Part shown: positions 13,332-23,600 of the stretch, piece after piece
How the letters are laid out: each line of letters starts with the position of its first letter
Numbering within the stretch: position 1 is the first letter of the stretch
Assembly: GCF_003855095.1 (NCBI RefSeq)
Contig: NZ_CP033972.1
Span: 5,394,001-5,458,000 of the forward strand
DNA length: 64,000 bases
Source of the DNA: Gordonia insulae
GTDB taxonomy: Bacteria; Actinomycetota; Actinomycetes; Mycobacteriales; Mycobacteriaceae
Direction: 5' to 3'
The notes under the pieces: generated by a model
Databases searched by the model: none
The model's input: only the letters and a program-made list of their open reading frames with translations
What the model was told of the DNA's origin: nothing
Position numbers and translations under genes: made by a program

Positions 13332-13363
13332 CGGCCGATCAGTCGGCACACAGCGACGGCTGA
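13130..13363 (+). CDS. MbtH-like protein 1 (NRPS A-domain chaperone)
   Basis: 77 aa. MbtH proteins bind adenylation domains and are often needed for their solubility or activity. The family signature is complete: [10 protein letters not shown], the P-GW pair, CLEYVEQNW and TDLRPKSL. The ATG overlaps the NRPS1 stop (ATGA) and has GAGAGGAAC upstream, so it is translationally coupled and should serve NRPS1. Its first 202 bp are identical, base for base, to MbtH-like protein 2 at 50646; only the C-terminal tail differs. Confidence 0.97.
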   Translation: MTNPFDDENGRFFVLVNEENQHSLWPTFADIPAGWTKVFGEDSRAACLEYVEQNWTDLRPKSLIDAMAADQSAHSDG

Positions 13364-13578
13364 TCGACGGTTCGTGCCCGGGGCGGGTGAGTCCCTGTGG
13401 TCACATCGACCACTCGGGTAACACCGGCCACGACGCGGGAAAAATCATCCGACGAAACGCCGGGCAATCGGTGCCGGACGAATGACACCCGCCACGGAGT
13501 CTGTCATCATTTTCCCATCGAGAGTTCCCAGGTCCGAGGGATCGATGGGCGCCTCTCGTAGGCGAAAGCAGGTCAGGC
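13364..13578 (+). promoter_or_regulatory. Intergenic leader upstream of P1 with a perfect 8-bp inverted repeat
   Basis: No gene seen in these 215 bases. cccatcga at 13513-13520 is mirrored by tcgatggg at 13541-13548 (20-base loop). A smaller inverted repeat gtggtc/gaccac sits at 13397-13413. Either could be an operator or part of a leader structure; no convincing sigma-70 promoter is recognisable. Confidence 0.4.
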
Positions 13579-13920
13579 ATGGTCGGAAACTCGGGGCCGT
13601 GGGGGACCGCGCGACTGCGCGCGACGTTGGACGAGGTACAGCGCCGCGCCGAACTGACCCCGACCTTGACCGCTGTGCGCTACAGCGGCGAGTCGGTGAC
13701 CTACCGGGATCTCGCCATCGCACTCACCCGCTATGACGTCGTCGCCGAGACGAACGGCCTCGGCATCGGTTCATCCCTGGTCGCCGCGATCCTGCACTGC
13801 CTGCCCCGCATCGGTGCGCTCGGCGATCCGACGGCTGTCGCCCGCACCGTCCACCAGGTGGTGGAATGGCTCGCCCGCGACATCGGCGACGGATACGGGT
13901 CACTGCGCGCGGTCGGCTGA
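13579..13920 (+). CDS. P1: small protein of unknown function, A-domain-N-terminus-like domain
   Basis: 113 aa; I do not recognise a named family. Residues about 17-50 (VQRRAELTPTLTAVRYSGES, then VTYRDL) resemble the first strand-helix segment of an NRPS adenylation domain. The rest is a predicted helical part ending in VVEWLARDIG and a short LRAVG tail. It lacks all A-domain catalytic motifs. P2 (51141-51452) is a clear paralogue (shared QRRAE-TP-LTAVR, VTY, LHC-P, V-WL-RD, LRAV), and the NRPS2 tail and NRPS3 head carry the same fold-like pattern. It follows NRPS1 and MbtH1, just as P2 follows NRPS3 and MbtH2. AGGTCAGG lies close upstream of the ATG. A docking or accessory role is inference. 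Confidence 0.85.
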   Translation: MVGNSGPWGTARLRATLDEVQRRAELTPTLTAVRYSGESVTYRDLAIALTRYDVVAETNGLGIGSSLVAAILHCLPRIGALGDPTAVARTVHQVVEWLARDIGDGYGSLRAVG

Positions 13921-13977
13921 GACCGATCGTCAGGCTCTCCGCGCCGGCACAGTCGCCCCGATGGCCGGTCGCAGGCG

Positions 13978-14799
13978 TCAGCGAGCGGTCGCGGCCTTGT
14001 GGTAGCCGCGCAGCGCCGGGTACAGGCACGCCCCGATGATCACGACGGTCCAGATCGTCACCTTGATCATGTTCTCGGCGATCGGCCCGCCGGCCGCCAG
14101 CGCCCGCATCACCTCGATGGTGGGGGACATCGGTTGGTTCTCCACGATCGGCTGGAGCCACTCCGGGTAGGCGTCCACCGGCGAGAAACCTGAGTTGAAG
14201 AACATCAGGACACTCGACACCAGCGACAACAACGGCACCAGCGGCGCCGACGGCCGGGCGCTGACCGCGAGCGCCAGGACGAGAGTGGCGTAGGAGATGC
14301 CGAACATCAGTGCCACTCCGAAGATGCCCGCCACCGCGCCGACCCCGCCGGTGATGTCGAAGCCGATCGTCGACCCGACCGCGATGAGCAGCGCCGTCAC
14401 CACGACGATCCGGAAGACCTCGCTGAGCAGTCGCGACGTGAGGTCGGCGGCCCGATTGATCGGGAGCACGTAGAGCCGCGCCAGCAGGCCGGTGCCGCGC
14501 TCCTGGTTGAGCCGGATGCCCGCGGCCACCGACCCGAACATCGCGCTCACCAGGATGACCAGTGGGACAGTGCCATAGGTGCTGTCCTGGCCCGTGGCGC
14601 TGCCGATCGCGTCACCGAGCACCACCTTGAACATGATCAGGGTGAGGATCGGCACGATGATCAATTGCAGGAAGGTGCCCTTGTCGCGCACCATGACCGA
14701 GATCTGCCGCCACGCCAGCACGCCGCTCTGGCCGACCCACGCGCGCACCGAACCCTCGGCAGGACCACCGTCCGAACGGGTCTCGACCGCCGCGGTCAT
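13978..14799 (-). CDS. ABC-2 type transporter permease (DrrB/DrrC-like), second permease
   Basis: 273 aa membrane protein of the daunorubicin-resistance exporter type. About six hydrophobic segments (LQLIIVPILTLIMFKVVL, VPLVILVSAMFG, VVVTALLIAVG, and others) with the family's short intracellular motif around ERGTGLLARLYVLP. The start chosen is MTAAVETR, because its ATG overlaps the stop of the upstream permease (ATGA); an upstream extension in frame is therefore unlikely. It is last in the three-gene exporter operon transcribed toward P1 and is likely to export a peptide or lipid product of the neighbouring NRPSs. Confidence 0.93.
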   Translation of the reverse strand: MTAAVETRSDGGPAEGSVRAWVGQSGVLAWRQISVMVRDKGTFLQLIIVPILTLIMFKVVLGDAIGSATGQDSTYGTVPLVILVSAMFGSVAAGIRLNQERGTGLLARLYVLPINRAADLTSRLLSEVFRIVVVTALLIAVGSTIGFDITGGVGAVAGIFGVALMFGISYATLVLALAVSARPSAPLVPLLSLVSSVLMFFNSGFSPVDAYPEWLQPIVENQPMSPTIEVMRALAAGGPIAENMIKVTIWTVVIIGACLYPALRGYHKAATAR

Positions 14800-15590
14800 C
14801 GCACCGACCTCCGTACGCCGATCAGCGTCAGCACGATCCCGCCGATCGCCAGACCGGCACACCACCAGATGGTCGGGGTCAGCACGTCGAGCGTCGCGGT
14901 GCCGTCGCTGAGGGCCCGCATGGACGTTGCGAACTGTGAGATCGGCTGATTACGGACGAACGGCTGGATCCACTCGGGGAACTGGTCTTCCGGAACGAAT
15001 CCGGTCGACAGCATGCCCAACACCAGGATGGGCAGGGACAGCGCCTGACTCGTCGCCTCCGGACTGTTCGACAGCAGGCCGATCGCATCGGCGAGCACCG
15101 CGATCAGGATGCCGACGGCCAGTACCACCGCGAACAGGCCGACGGTGTCGAGCCAGCTGCCGAGTGGTCGCCAGCCCATCACCAGGCTGGTGGCCGCGGC
15201 GCAGATCACCGAGATGACCAGAAGTACCGTGTTGGTCCCCAACCGGGCGAGCGTGGGGATCGCGACGGGCATCGGCATGGTCCGGAACCGGGTGTTGATG
15301 CCCTTGGTGGTGTCGAGCGATGCGCGCATCGCCGCCGACGACGCGACGAAGCTCACCGACTGCAGCGCGATGATGGGCATCAGGAACGCGGCGTAGTCCA
15401 TCGATGGGTTCGCGTCCATGATGGTGCGCAGCGGGAGGTAGAAGCAGATCGCGAGGAGGACCGGCGCGACGAAGGCGAACACGATCTCGCCGTTGCGGAT
15501 CATCGCGGCCAGCCCTCGGCCGGTCAGGGTCCACCACTGGGTGGCCGCGTGTGTCGGCGGACGCCCGGTGACCGCCGCATCGGAGATCAT
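14796..15590 (-). CDS. ABC-2 type transporter permease (DrrB/DrrC-like), first permease
   Basis: 264 aa. Hydrophobic segments include VFAFVAPVLLAICFYLPL, ISVICAAATSLVMG, LFAVVLAVGILIAVLADAIG and IWWCAGLAIGGIVLTLIG. The central block SLDTTKGINTRFRTMPMP is the coupling-helix-like region typical of this permease family. The C-terminal half ends with the PEDQFPEWIQPFVRNQPIS pattern also present in the partner permease (PEWLQPIVENQPMS), so the two probably form a heterodimer. ATGA overlaps on both sides show tight coupling with the ATPase upstream and the second permease downstream. Confidence 0.93.
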   Translation of the reverse strand: MISDAAVTGRPPTHAATQWWTLTGRGLAAMIRNGEIVFAFVAPVLLAICFYLPLRTIMDANPSMDYAAFLMPIIALQSVSFVASSAAMRASLDTTKGINTRFRTMPMPVAIPTLARLGTNTVLLVISVICAAATSLVMGWRPLGSWLDTVGLFAVVLAVGILIAVLADAIGLLSNSPEATSQALSLPILVLGMLSTGFVPEDQFPEWIQPFVRNQPISQFATSMRALSDGTATLDVLTPTIWWCAGLAIGGIVLTLIGVRRSVR

Positions 15591-17179
15591 GCCGAGGTGT
15601 CCCGCCCGTCTTTCGTCACCGGCGCGTCCGTCACCCTCGCATCCGTCACCGGCGCTTCCGCGGCGGGATCCGCCCGTGTCGGATCGGTCAGCGCGAGGAA
15701 GACCTCGTCGAGGCTGGGCCGGCGGAGTGCGACGTCGGAGAGGCGGATGCCCGCCCCCGTGGTGCGTTTGACGATCTCCACGAGCGTGTCGGCGCCGTCG
15801 GGTGCCGGCACGGCCACGGACGGCGTCGTGTCGGTGACCGCGTCGTCGGGGAGTGGGGCGGCGGCCGGCACCAGGTCACGCAGACATTCGACGAGCCCGG
15901 TGATGTCGTCCGGATTGGCCGGGGTCACCTCGTAGTGCGAGGCGCCGGTGGCGGTCTTGAGTTCGTCGGCGGTGCCCGACGCGATGACCCGGCCGCGGTC
16001 GATCACCACGATGTGGTCCGACAGGGTGTCTGCTTCTTCGAGATATTGCGTGGTCAGCAGGGTGGTGACGCCCTGATCGCGCAAGGATTCGACGAGGTTC
16101 CAGACCTCCTGGCGACTGCGCGGATCGAGGCCGGTCGTCGGTTCGTCGAGGAACACCACCTCGGGCTGGGTGACCAGACCGCAGGCGATGTCGATGCGAC
16201 GCCGCATACCGCCGGAATACTCGCCGACCTTCCGTTTTGCGGCTGCGGTCAGGTCGAATGAGGTCAGCAGTTCATCGGCGCGGGAGCGAGCCGCCGACTT
16301 CGTCAGGCCCATGAGGCGGCCGAACAGGATGAGGTTGTCGCGTCCGCTGAGTGCTTCGTCGAGCGCGGCGAACTGCCCGGTCAACATGATGGAGCGACGA
16401 ACGCCCGCGGCATCGGACACCACATCGTGCCCGGCCACGGTGGCCGTACCGCCATCCGGCTTGAGCAGGGTGCACAGCATGTTGACGGTCGTCGTCTTTC
16501 CCGCGCCGTTGGGACCGAGCAGCGCCAGGATCGATCCTTTCGCGACCGAGAAGCTGACGCTCTCCACAGCGACGTTGTCGCCGAAACGTTTGTGCAGGTC
16601 GACCACCTCGATCGCGATCTCCGCGCGCGCCTCGCCGGTGGTCGCGACCGAGGTGGGGTCGGTGGCCGTCGGAACCTCCGTCGCTGGTGGGGTGATGTGT
16701 GAATCATCAAGTGCGAGAGGCGTGTCCGCGGCGGGCGGCACGAGGTTCGACGCGTCCGACGCCGATGAACTGGTGGCCGTGGACGGCGGTGTGACCTGCG
16801 ATCCGGTCGTCGACACCGGCGGGATGGGTATCGTCGGCGACTCGTCGCTGTCCACCGCGGCATGCCGCGCCCGCTTTCCGACGGCCGGGACGGGTACCGA
16901 CCGGGGGGTGTCGGAGTTCACGCCGGGCGTGCCGTTCGACGGGGTCGCGGAGCCGGCGTCGGAGTGGTTTCCACCGAGGCCGTACGAGGCGAGGTCGACA
17001 TGCAGATCGCCGGACATGAGCACATCGGCGACGGTCCCGTTCGCGCCGGATGGCGCGGCGTGTCGGAATCGTCGCGGTGCGCCGGACGTCGACGAGTCGG
17101 CCCGGGATACGTCGGATCGGGATGCGTCGAACGGGGATGAGGAGATGGGCGACCTGCGGTATTGCTCGGCCTCGGCCAT
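15587..17179 (-). CDS. ABC transporter ATPase (DrrA-like) with a long N-terminal extension
   Basis: 530 aa. The ATPase domain starts near residue 188 (IAIEVVDLHKRFGDN) and has Walker [10 protein letters not shown] (222-230), signature SGGM, Walker [13 protein letters not shown] and the DrrA C-terminal domain. It powers export with the two downstream permeases. Family members usually begin a few residues before the ATPase domain. Here residues 1-187 are a Ser/Thr/Pro/Ala-rich low-complexity segment containing NGTVADVL and RARHAA patches, probably disordered. The ATG at 17179 has GAGAGGAG at good spacing, supporting the long form; an internal start cannot be excluded. The C-terminus carries three 15-bp repeats. 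Transcribed divergently from NRPS2. Confidence 0.93.
   Translation of the reverse strand: MAEAEQYRRSPISSSPFDASRSDVSRADSSTSGAPRRFRHAAPSGANGTVADVLMSGDLHVDLASYGLGGNHSDAGSATPSNGTPGVNSDTPRSVPVPAVGKRARHAAVDSDESPTIPIPPVSTTGSQVTPPSTATSSSASDASNLVPPAADTPLALDDSHITPPATEVPTATDPTSVATTGEARAEIAIEVVDLHKRFGDNVAVESVSFSVAKGSILALLGPNGAGKTTTVNMLCTLLKPDGGTATVAGHDVVSDAAGVRRSIMLTGQFAALDEALSGRDNLILFGRLMGLTKSAARSRADELLTSFDLTAAAKRKVGEYSGGMRRRIDIACGLVTQPEVVFLDEPTTGLDPRSRQEVWNLVESLRDQGVTTLLTTQYLEEADTLSDHIVVIDRGRVIASGTADELKTATGASHYEVTPANPDDITGLVECLRDLVPAAAPLPDDAVTDTTPSVAVPAPDGADTLVEIVKRTTGAGIRLSDVALRRPSLDEVFLALTDPTRADPAAEAPVTDARVTDAPVTKDGRDTSA
15615..15659 (-). repeat. Three tandem 15-bp units at the 3' end of the DrrA-like gene
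   Basis: On the plus strand gtcaccggcgcgtcc, gtcaccctcgcatcc and gtcaccggcgcttcc follow one another. On the coding strand they give a tail of repeated Val-Thr-Asp-Ala units. Same period as the repeats in NRPS1. Confidence 0.85.
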
Positions 17180-17668
17180 CAACTACTCCTCTCGGGCCAC
17201 CTCGGTTGCCGGAGCACAGGGCCAGATCTCTGCGACACGCCGCGACGCTCCGGTGACTTCACGCGCCGGGCGTCCCACGTTCGGGCATCGAGAGCATCCG
17301 GTTTGGGCGATGCTACCGAAAATATCTCTGATGTCGTCGAATCATTGTCGTCGCCCGGCGTGGAAACATTACTTGCGGCATGGTCGTATTAGTACGTTTG
17401 GGGGACTTCTGATCGCCCTCGGTAACGATCTGCGGTGCGAGACCGAATTCCTACCGTGAGCTAGTCGTTTACCGTTGATTCAGGTGGTGGTGCACCGCTC
17501 GACCATTCAACCGAATCATGGTGAACGACGAATCGAAAGGTGGATAATGACGCACACTGTTGCGAGGGAACGCACTTCCCCCGGAACAGACAGCCCACAA
17601 CAGTCCTGGCATCGGTCGATTCGCCCGATGCTGGCTCGGGCTGGCCGATGACCTGGGAGAAAGAGGCT
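17180..17668. promoter_or_regulatory. Divergent intergenic region between exporter and NRPS2
   Basis: 489 bases with no supportable gene. It is the most AT-rich stretch of the first 50 kb (around 17310-17400 and 17460-17560), as expected for promoters reading both ways. It contains short inverted repeats (tgattc 17476-17481 with gaatca 17513-17518; ggtggtgcacc), but no consensus promoter is clear enough to call. An in-frame GTG at 17540 and an ATG at 17648 would extend NRPS2 into this region; the ATG at 17669 is preferred for its ribosome-binding site. Confidence 0.5.
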
Positions 17669-20600
17669 ATGGGGTCAGTCGAGAGCACCCATGACGCCAC
17701 CGAGACGGAACTGGTACCCCTGGCGCTGACGGCTGCTCAGCGCGGGATGTGGTTTGCCGAGAATCTCTCCGCAAACTACTCGGTAACAGTTGCGCAATAT
17801 CTTGATATCCAGGACCGGGAACTGACGCTGGATCGAGATCTGTTCCGGCGGGCCGTCGTGGACAACGGTCGGGCACAGGGATCGGCTTTCACCCGCATCG
17901 TCGAGACCAACGGCGTGCCGATGCAGATCGTCGACCAGAGCATCGACAACGATCTGGAGTTCCTCGATTTCCGTGACCGCCCCGATCCGCTCGGGGCGGC
18001 ACTGGCGTGGATGAACGACGACTACCAGCAGCAGATGGACCTGCGTACCGATCGCCTGGTGGTGTCAACCCTGATCCGGGTCGCCGACGACCGGTCGCTC
18101 TGGTATGTCCGCGCCCACCACATCGCTCTGGACGGCTACGCGGGGCTCACGGCGGTGCAGGACGTCGTCAACCGGTACAACGCGGCCGTCACCGGCGCGG
18201 ACTACGCGCCGAAACCGGGCGCCTCGCTCGCCGAACTCGTCGACGACGACAAGAAGTACATCGAGGGCACCCGGCGCGTGGCCGACCGCGAGTACTGGGT
18301 GGAGCGGGTCCGCGATCTCCCCGAGCGCGTGACGCTGGCCCAGCAGTCCGCGGCGGCCGAACTCTCTCCCCGTAACCTCGTGGCCGGCTCCCAGCTCAGC
18401 GTCGATCAACAGGCCGACCTCGACCGTGTCGCCGCCGACCTCAACACGTCGGCGGCCGTTCTGCTGACCGCGGGGTTCTCCTCCTATCTGGCCCGGATGG
18501 CCGGGACCGACGACGTGGTCCTGAGCCTGCCGGTCACCGGCCGTGCCACGGCGAAGATCAAGCGGGCGAGCGGGATGCTCGCCAACATGCTGCCGGTGCG
18601 GGCCCGCAACGTGTCCGGGCTGTCGATGCGGGAGCTGATCGAGCAGGTACAGCTCGAGCTGACGGGCGCTTTGCGTCATCAGCGGTACCGCTTCGAGGAC
18701 ATCCGGATCGACGCCGGGTTGCAGGACGCCAACACCGCATCCTTCGGCCCCATCGTGAACCTGATGTTCTTCGACAAGCCGATCGAGATGGCCGGCGCGA
18801 GCGTCGACTACCAGATCCTGAGCTCGGGAATCCTGGAAGACCTGCGGCTCAACGTCTATCAGGCCAGTCCCGGCGCCCGGCTCGTCGTCGACTTCCACGG
18901 CAACCCGAACCTCTACATCGAGGACGAGCTGCGGGGACACCTGCAGCGATTCCTGATCTTCCTCGACCGTGCGTTCACCGACATGGACACCCTGATCGGT
19001 GACATTGACCTGCTCCTCGACGGCGAACGCGACGACCTGCTCGCCATCGGCGAAGGGCCGCAACTACATCTGCGTGACGACGTCGGCCACCTGCTCACGT
19101 CGTTCGAGCGCAGAGTCCGTGACCACGGCGACGAGATCGCCGTCGAGTTCGATGGCCGGGAGTGGACCTACACCCAATTCGACCGCCTCCGTTGTGTTCT
19201 CGCGCAACACCTCGTCGACACCGGGGTCGGCCGGGGTGATCACGTCGTCGTCGCGCTCGAACGTGGCGTCGCCCAGGTCGCCGCGATCTACGCGGTTCTG
19301 ACCGTCGGCGCGGCCTACGTCCCGGTCGACCCCGCGCAACCCGACGAGCGGCGACGACTCATCGCGCAGACCGTCTCCGCGCGGACGATCCTCGACGCGC
19401 CGTTGCTCGGCTCGATCGGATTCGACGTCTCGACGACGGCCGCGACCAGCGGGGACACCGTCGCGGTACGCGGCGGTGGCAGCGAGGCCGCGTACGTGCT
19501 GTTCACCTCCGGCTCCACCGGAACGCCCAAGGGTGTGCAGGTCTCGCACGCCGCGGTGCTCAACCGCCTCGCCTGGATGCAGGACAACTACCCGCTGGCC
19601 GCAGGTGACAAGGTGCTGTACAAGACGCCGTTCACCTTCGACGTCTCCGGCTGGGAACTGTTGTGGCCCTTGGCGCATGGCGCCAGGATGGTGATCGCCC
19701 GGCCGGACGGTCACCGCGACCCCGAATACCTTCTCGACCTGATCACCCGCAGAGAGGTCAACGTCCTGCACTTCGTGCCGTCGATGCTCGACGTCTACAC
19801 CGAGGTGCTGCAGAACGACGGACACGAGACCTTGCTGCCCCCGACGGTGCGCCGGGTGTTCACCTCCGGTGAGGCACTGCCGCGACTGCTCGCCGATCGC
19901 GTGCTCGACGGATCGTCGGCCGAGCTGGTCAACCTCTACGGTCCCACCGAGGCCGCGATCGACGTCACCGAACACCGCGTGATCGCCGACGACGGACCCG
20001 TGCCGATCGGTCGGCCCGTGGCGAACACCGACGTCTACGTCCTCGACACCCGACTGCAGCCCGTGCCGACGGGTGTGGCCGGTGAGCTCTACCTCGCGGG
20101 TTGCCAGCTCGCCGACGGCTACGTGGGCCGATCCGACCTGACGTCCGATCGTTTCGTGGCAAATCCTTTGAGCGGTAACGGGTCCCGGATGTATCGCACC
20201 GGCGATCTGGTGCGCTGGAGCGCCGATGGTGACCTCCAGTACCTGGGCCGCACCGACTTCCAGGTGAAGATCCGCGGACAGCGGATCGAGCCGGGCGAGA
20301 TCGAGTCGGTCCTCGACAGCATGCCCGGCGTGGACGCCACCGCGGTCGTGCCGCGCACCGACCTCGCCGCCGGACCGGTCCTGGTGGCCTACCTGCGCTC
20401 CGACGACGGCTCGGTGAGCCCGGCGGCCGCGTTGTCCTGGTGCCGCAGGCACCTTCCGTCCCACATGGTGCCGTCGGCGGCCGTGCTGCTCGACCAGTTC
20501 CCGATCAACGCCACCGGCAAGCTGGATCGCAAGCAGCTGCCCGCGCCGGATCTGCGGCCCGTCGTCGGCTACGAGCCCCCGCGCACCCCGGTCGAGCAGA

Positions 20601-23600
20601 CCCTGGCGTCGCTGATCGGCGAGCTACTCTCCGTGGAGCGGGTCGGCCTGCGCGACAACATCTTCGCGCTCGGCGGCGACTCGCTCATGGCAGCCCGGCT
20701 GGTGTCGCGTGCCCGCGTGGAACACAACGTCCGGGTGGACCTGACCGACGTGTTCACCTCCGTCGACGTCGGTGAGATCGCGGAACGCTCGCGGCGCGGC
20801 GGCGCCGACGGCCGGCCGGAGCTGGCCCGGGTGCACCCGCGGCCGGACACCATCCCGTTGTCCCATGCGCAGACGCGGCTGTGGTTCGTCAACCGGATGG
20901 ACCCGGGTGCGGGTACCTACAACATGCCCGGTGCGGTCCGACTCGGCACCGACATCGACGTCGCCGCAGTGCAACTCGCGCTCGGTGACCTGATCGATCG
21001 TCACGAGACCCTGCGGACGCGGTTCGGATCGCACGGTGGTGAGCCGATCCAGGAGATCTTGACCCGTGCCGAAGCGCTGGCATTCCTCGACATCGAGGTC
21101 GCCGTCGTCGACGAGCGCATCGACGAGGTGATCGCCGGCGAGGCCTCCCGTGGATTCGACCTCGTGCACGAGATCCCGTTCCGCGCGCGCATCCTGCGCG
21201 ACTCCGGCGGATACGTCGTCATGCTCGTGCTGCACCACATCGCCGGCGACGGCTTCTCGCTGATGCCGCTCATCCGCGATCTGTTCGTGGCCTACACCGC
21301 TCGCGCCGACGGTGCCGACCGGGGACTGGCGCCGCTGGATGTGCAGTACGCCGATTTCGCCATCTGGCAGCACCAGCTCCTCGGCGACGCAGACGACCCG
21401 ACGTCGGTGGCCGCGCAGGGAATCGAGTTCTGGCAGGACGAACTCGCCGGGCTGCCCGGCTTCCTGCCACTGCCGACCGATCATCCGCGCCCACACGTGG
21501 CCACCGGGAACGGCGGCTACGTGGACACCGCCCTGGATCCCGAACTCGCGGCCGGCATCCGGACGTTGGCCCGCGACCACAACGTGACTCCGTTCTCGGT
21601 GCTGCACACCGCGTTCGCGGTCCTGCTGGCCCGCTGGGCCGAGGTGGACGAGGTCGCGATCGGGACGGCCGTGGCGGGTCGTGACGAGCCCGAGACCATC
21701 GACCTCGTCGGCATGTTCGTCAACACGGTGGTGCTGCGCACCGCGCTGGCGCCGGGCGACACCACCGCCGACGTGCTCGACCGGGCGCACACCACCCGCA
21801 CCCGGGCGATGCGTCACGCGTCCATCCCGTTCGAGCGGGTGGTGGAGGCGGTGGCACCGGAACGGTCCGCCGCGCACACGCCGCTGTTCCAGGTCTCGCT
21901 GACGATGCATCCGGGCCAGGCGACCGCGCTCGATCAGTGGGTCGATACGGCCGAGCTGATCGACGCGCGGGTCCCCTCCGCCAAGTTCGATCTGTCCGTG
22001 ACGGTCACCGATCAGGTCGGCGCATCCGGCCTCGATGTCGAAATCGCCTACTCCGCAGATCTTTTCGACCATCGGACCATCGAGCGGGTGGCCGCCCAGC
22101 TGGTCACGGTGTTGCGTTCGATGATCGACGCGCCGAGCAGTCCGATCGGGACCATCGACCTCGTCGACGACGACGAGATCGCCGCCCTGACCGGGCCCGT
22201 GGAGACACGGGTCATCCCGGAGACGCTGCGCGATCTGCTGTTCAACGGTGTCGTGCAGTCGAATCCGGCGGCGGTCGCCATCAGCGGAACCTCCACGATC
22301 ACCTGGTCCACCCTCGAGGCGGGTACCAACCAGCTCGCCCGCGAGTTGGTGGCCCGTGGTGTCGGTCCCGGCGACGTCGTCGCCATCTGCATCCCGCGGT
22401 CGCACCTGTCGGTGACCTCGATGATCGCGGTGGCGAAGTCGGGGGCGGCGTTCGTCAGCATCGACCCGGGTCATCCGCCGGCCCGACTCGCGGAGATCCT
22501 CGCCGACAGCGGGGCCGTGCTCGGGCTGACCTCGGTCGCCGTGGCGGCCTCGGCGCCGGCCGGGATCGAATGGCTGCCGGTCGACGACGAGACCATCGAA
22601 TTGCAACTGGCCGGGCACAGCGGCTCGCGGCTGCACACCGATGAGCTGCGACGGGCTCCCCGGGTGGACGACCTCGCCTACCTGATCTACACGTCCGGTT
22701 CCACCGGCCGGCCCAAGGCGGCCGCCGTCAGTCATCAGGGCCTGGCGAATCTCGTTGCCAATCAACGGATCATCCTGCGACTCGACCAACGGTCGCGGGT
22801 GTTGCACGTGGCATCGCCGAGCTTCGACGCCTCCATCTTCGAGATCCTGATGGCATTGTGCACGGGTGCCGAGCTCGTGATCAGCCCCGCCGGGGTCTTC
22901 GGCGGCGACGAACTCGCGACGCTCATCGAGCGTCATCGCGTGACCCATGCGGTGATGACACCGTCGGCACTGGGGACCCTGGAGCCGGCCGCCGTGCCCA
23001 GTCTCAGCCGGGTGATCAGCGTCGGCGAGGCCTGCCCGCCCGATCTGATGCGCCGCTGGACGCGTGCGGGTCGCGCCTTCTTCAACCTGTACGGACCGAC
23101 CGAGGTGACCATCTGGGCCACCGCCGCCGGCCCGATGCACGAGGGTGACGATGTCACCATCGGCCGGGCCGTGCCCGGGGTGGGTGCATTGGTCCTCGAC
23201 CAGACCCTGCGGCCCGTCCCCGCGGGTGTGCCCGGCGAGCTCTATCTGGCCGGGATTCAGCTCGCCCGCGCCTATCACCGTCGAAGTGACCTCACCGCAA
23301 CGCGATTCGTGCCCAACCCGTTCGGCGACGGCGAGCGGATGTACCGGACCGGCGACCGGGTCGTGCGCACCGCGTCGGGCAATCTGCGCTACGTCGGCCG
23401 CACCGACTTCCAGCTCAAGATCCGCGGTCTGCGCATCGAGCCCGGCGAGGTCGACGCGGCGATCCTGCACCATCCGCTGGTCACCGAGGTGGTCAGCCTC
23501 GGAGTGCCCGGACCTGGCGGCGACGACGTCCTGGTGGCGTACGCGAAGCTCGCCGACGGGGCGTCCGCCGACCCCAAGCGCATCCTGGAACAGGCCGGGG

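Noticed and set aside
13579..13920. P1 and P2 as decayed remnants of adenylation domains
   Set aside because: Both are intact, share sequence beyond the A-like segment and keep the same gene position; decay would not conserve the helical half and tail.
16170..17459. A 429-codon plus-strand frame over the exporter ATPase
   Set aside because: It is antisense to the well-supported ATPase gene and shows no domain of its own.
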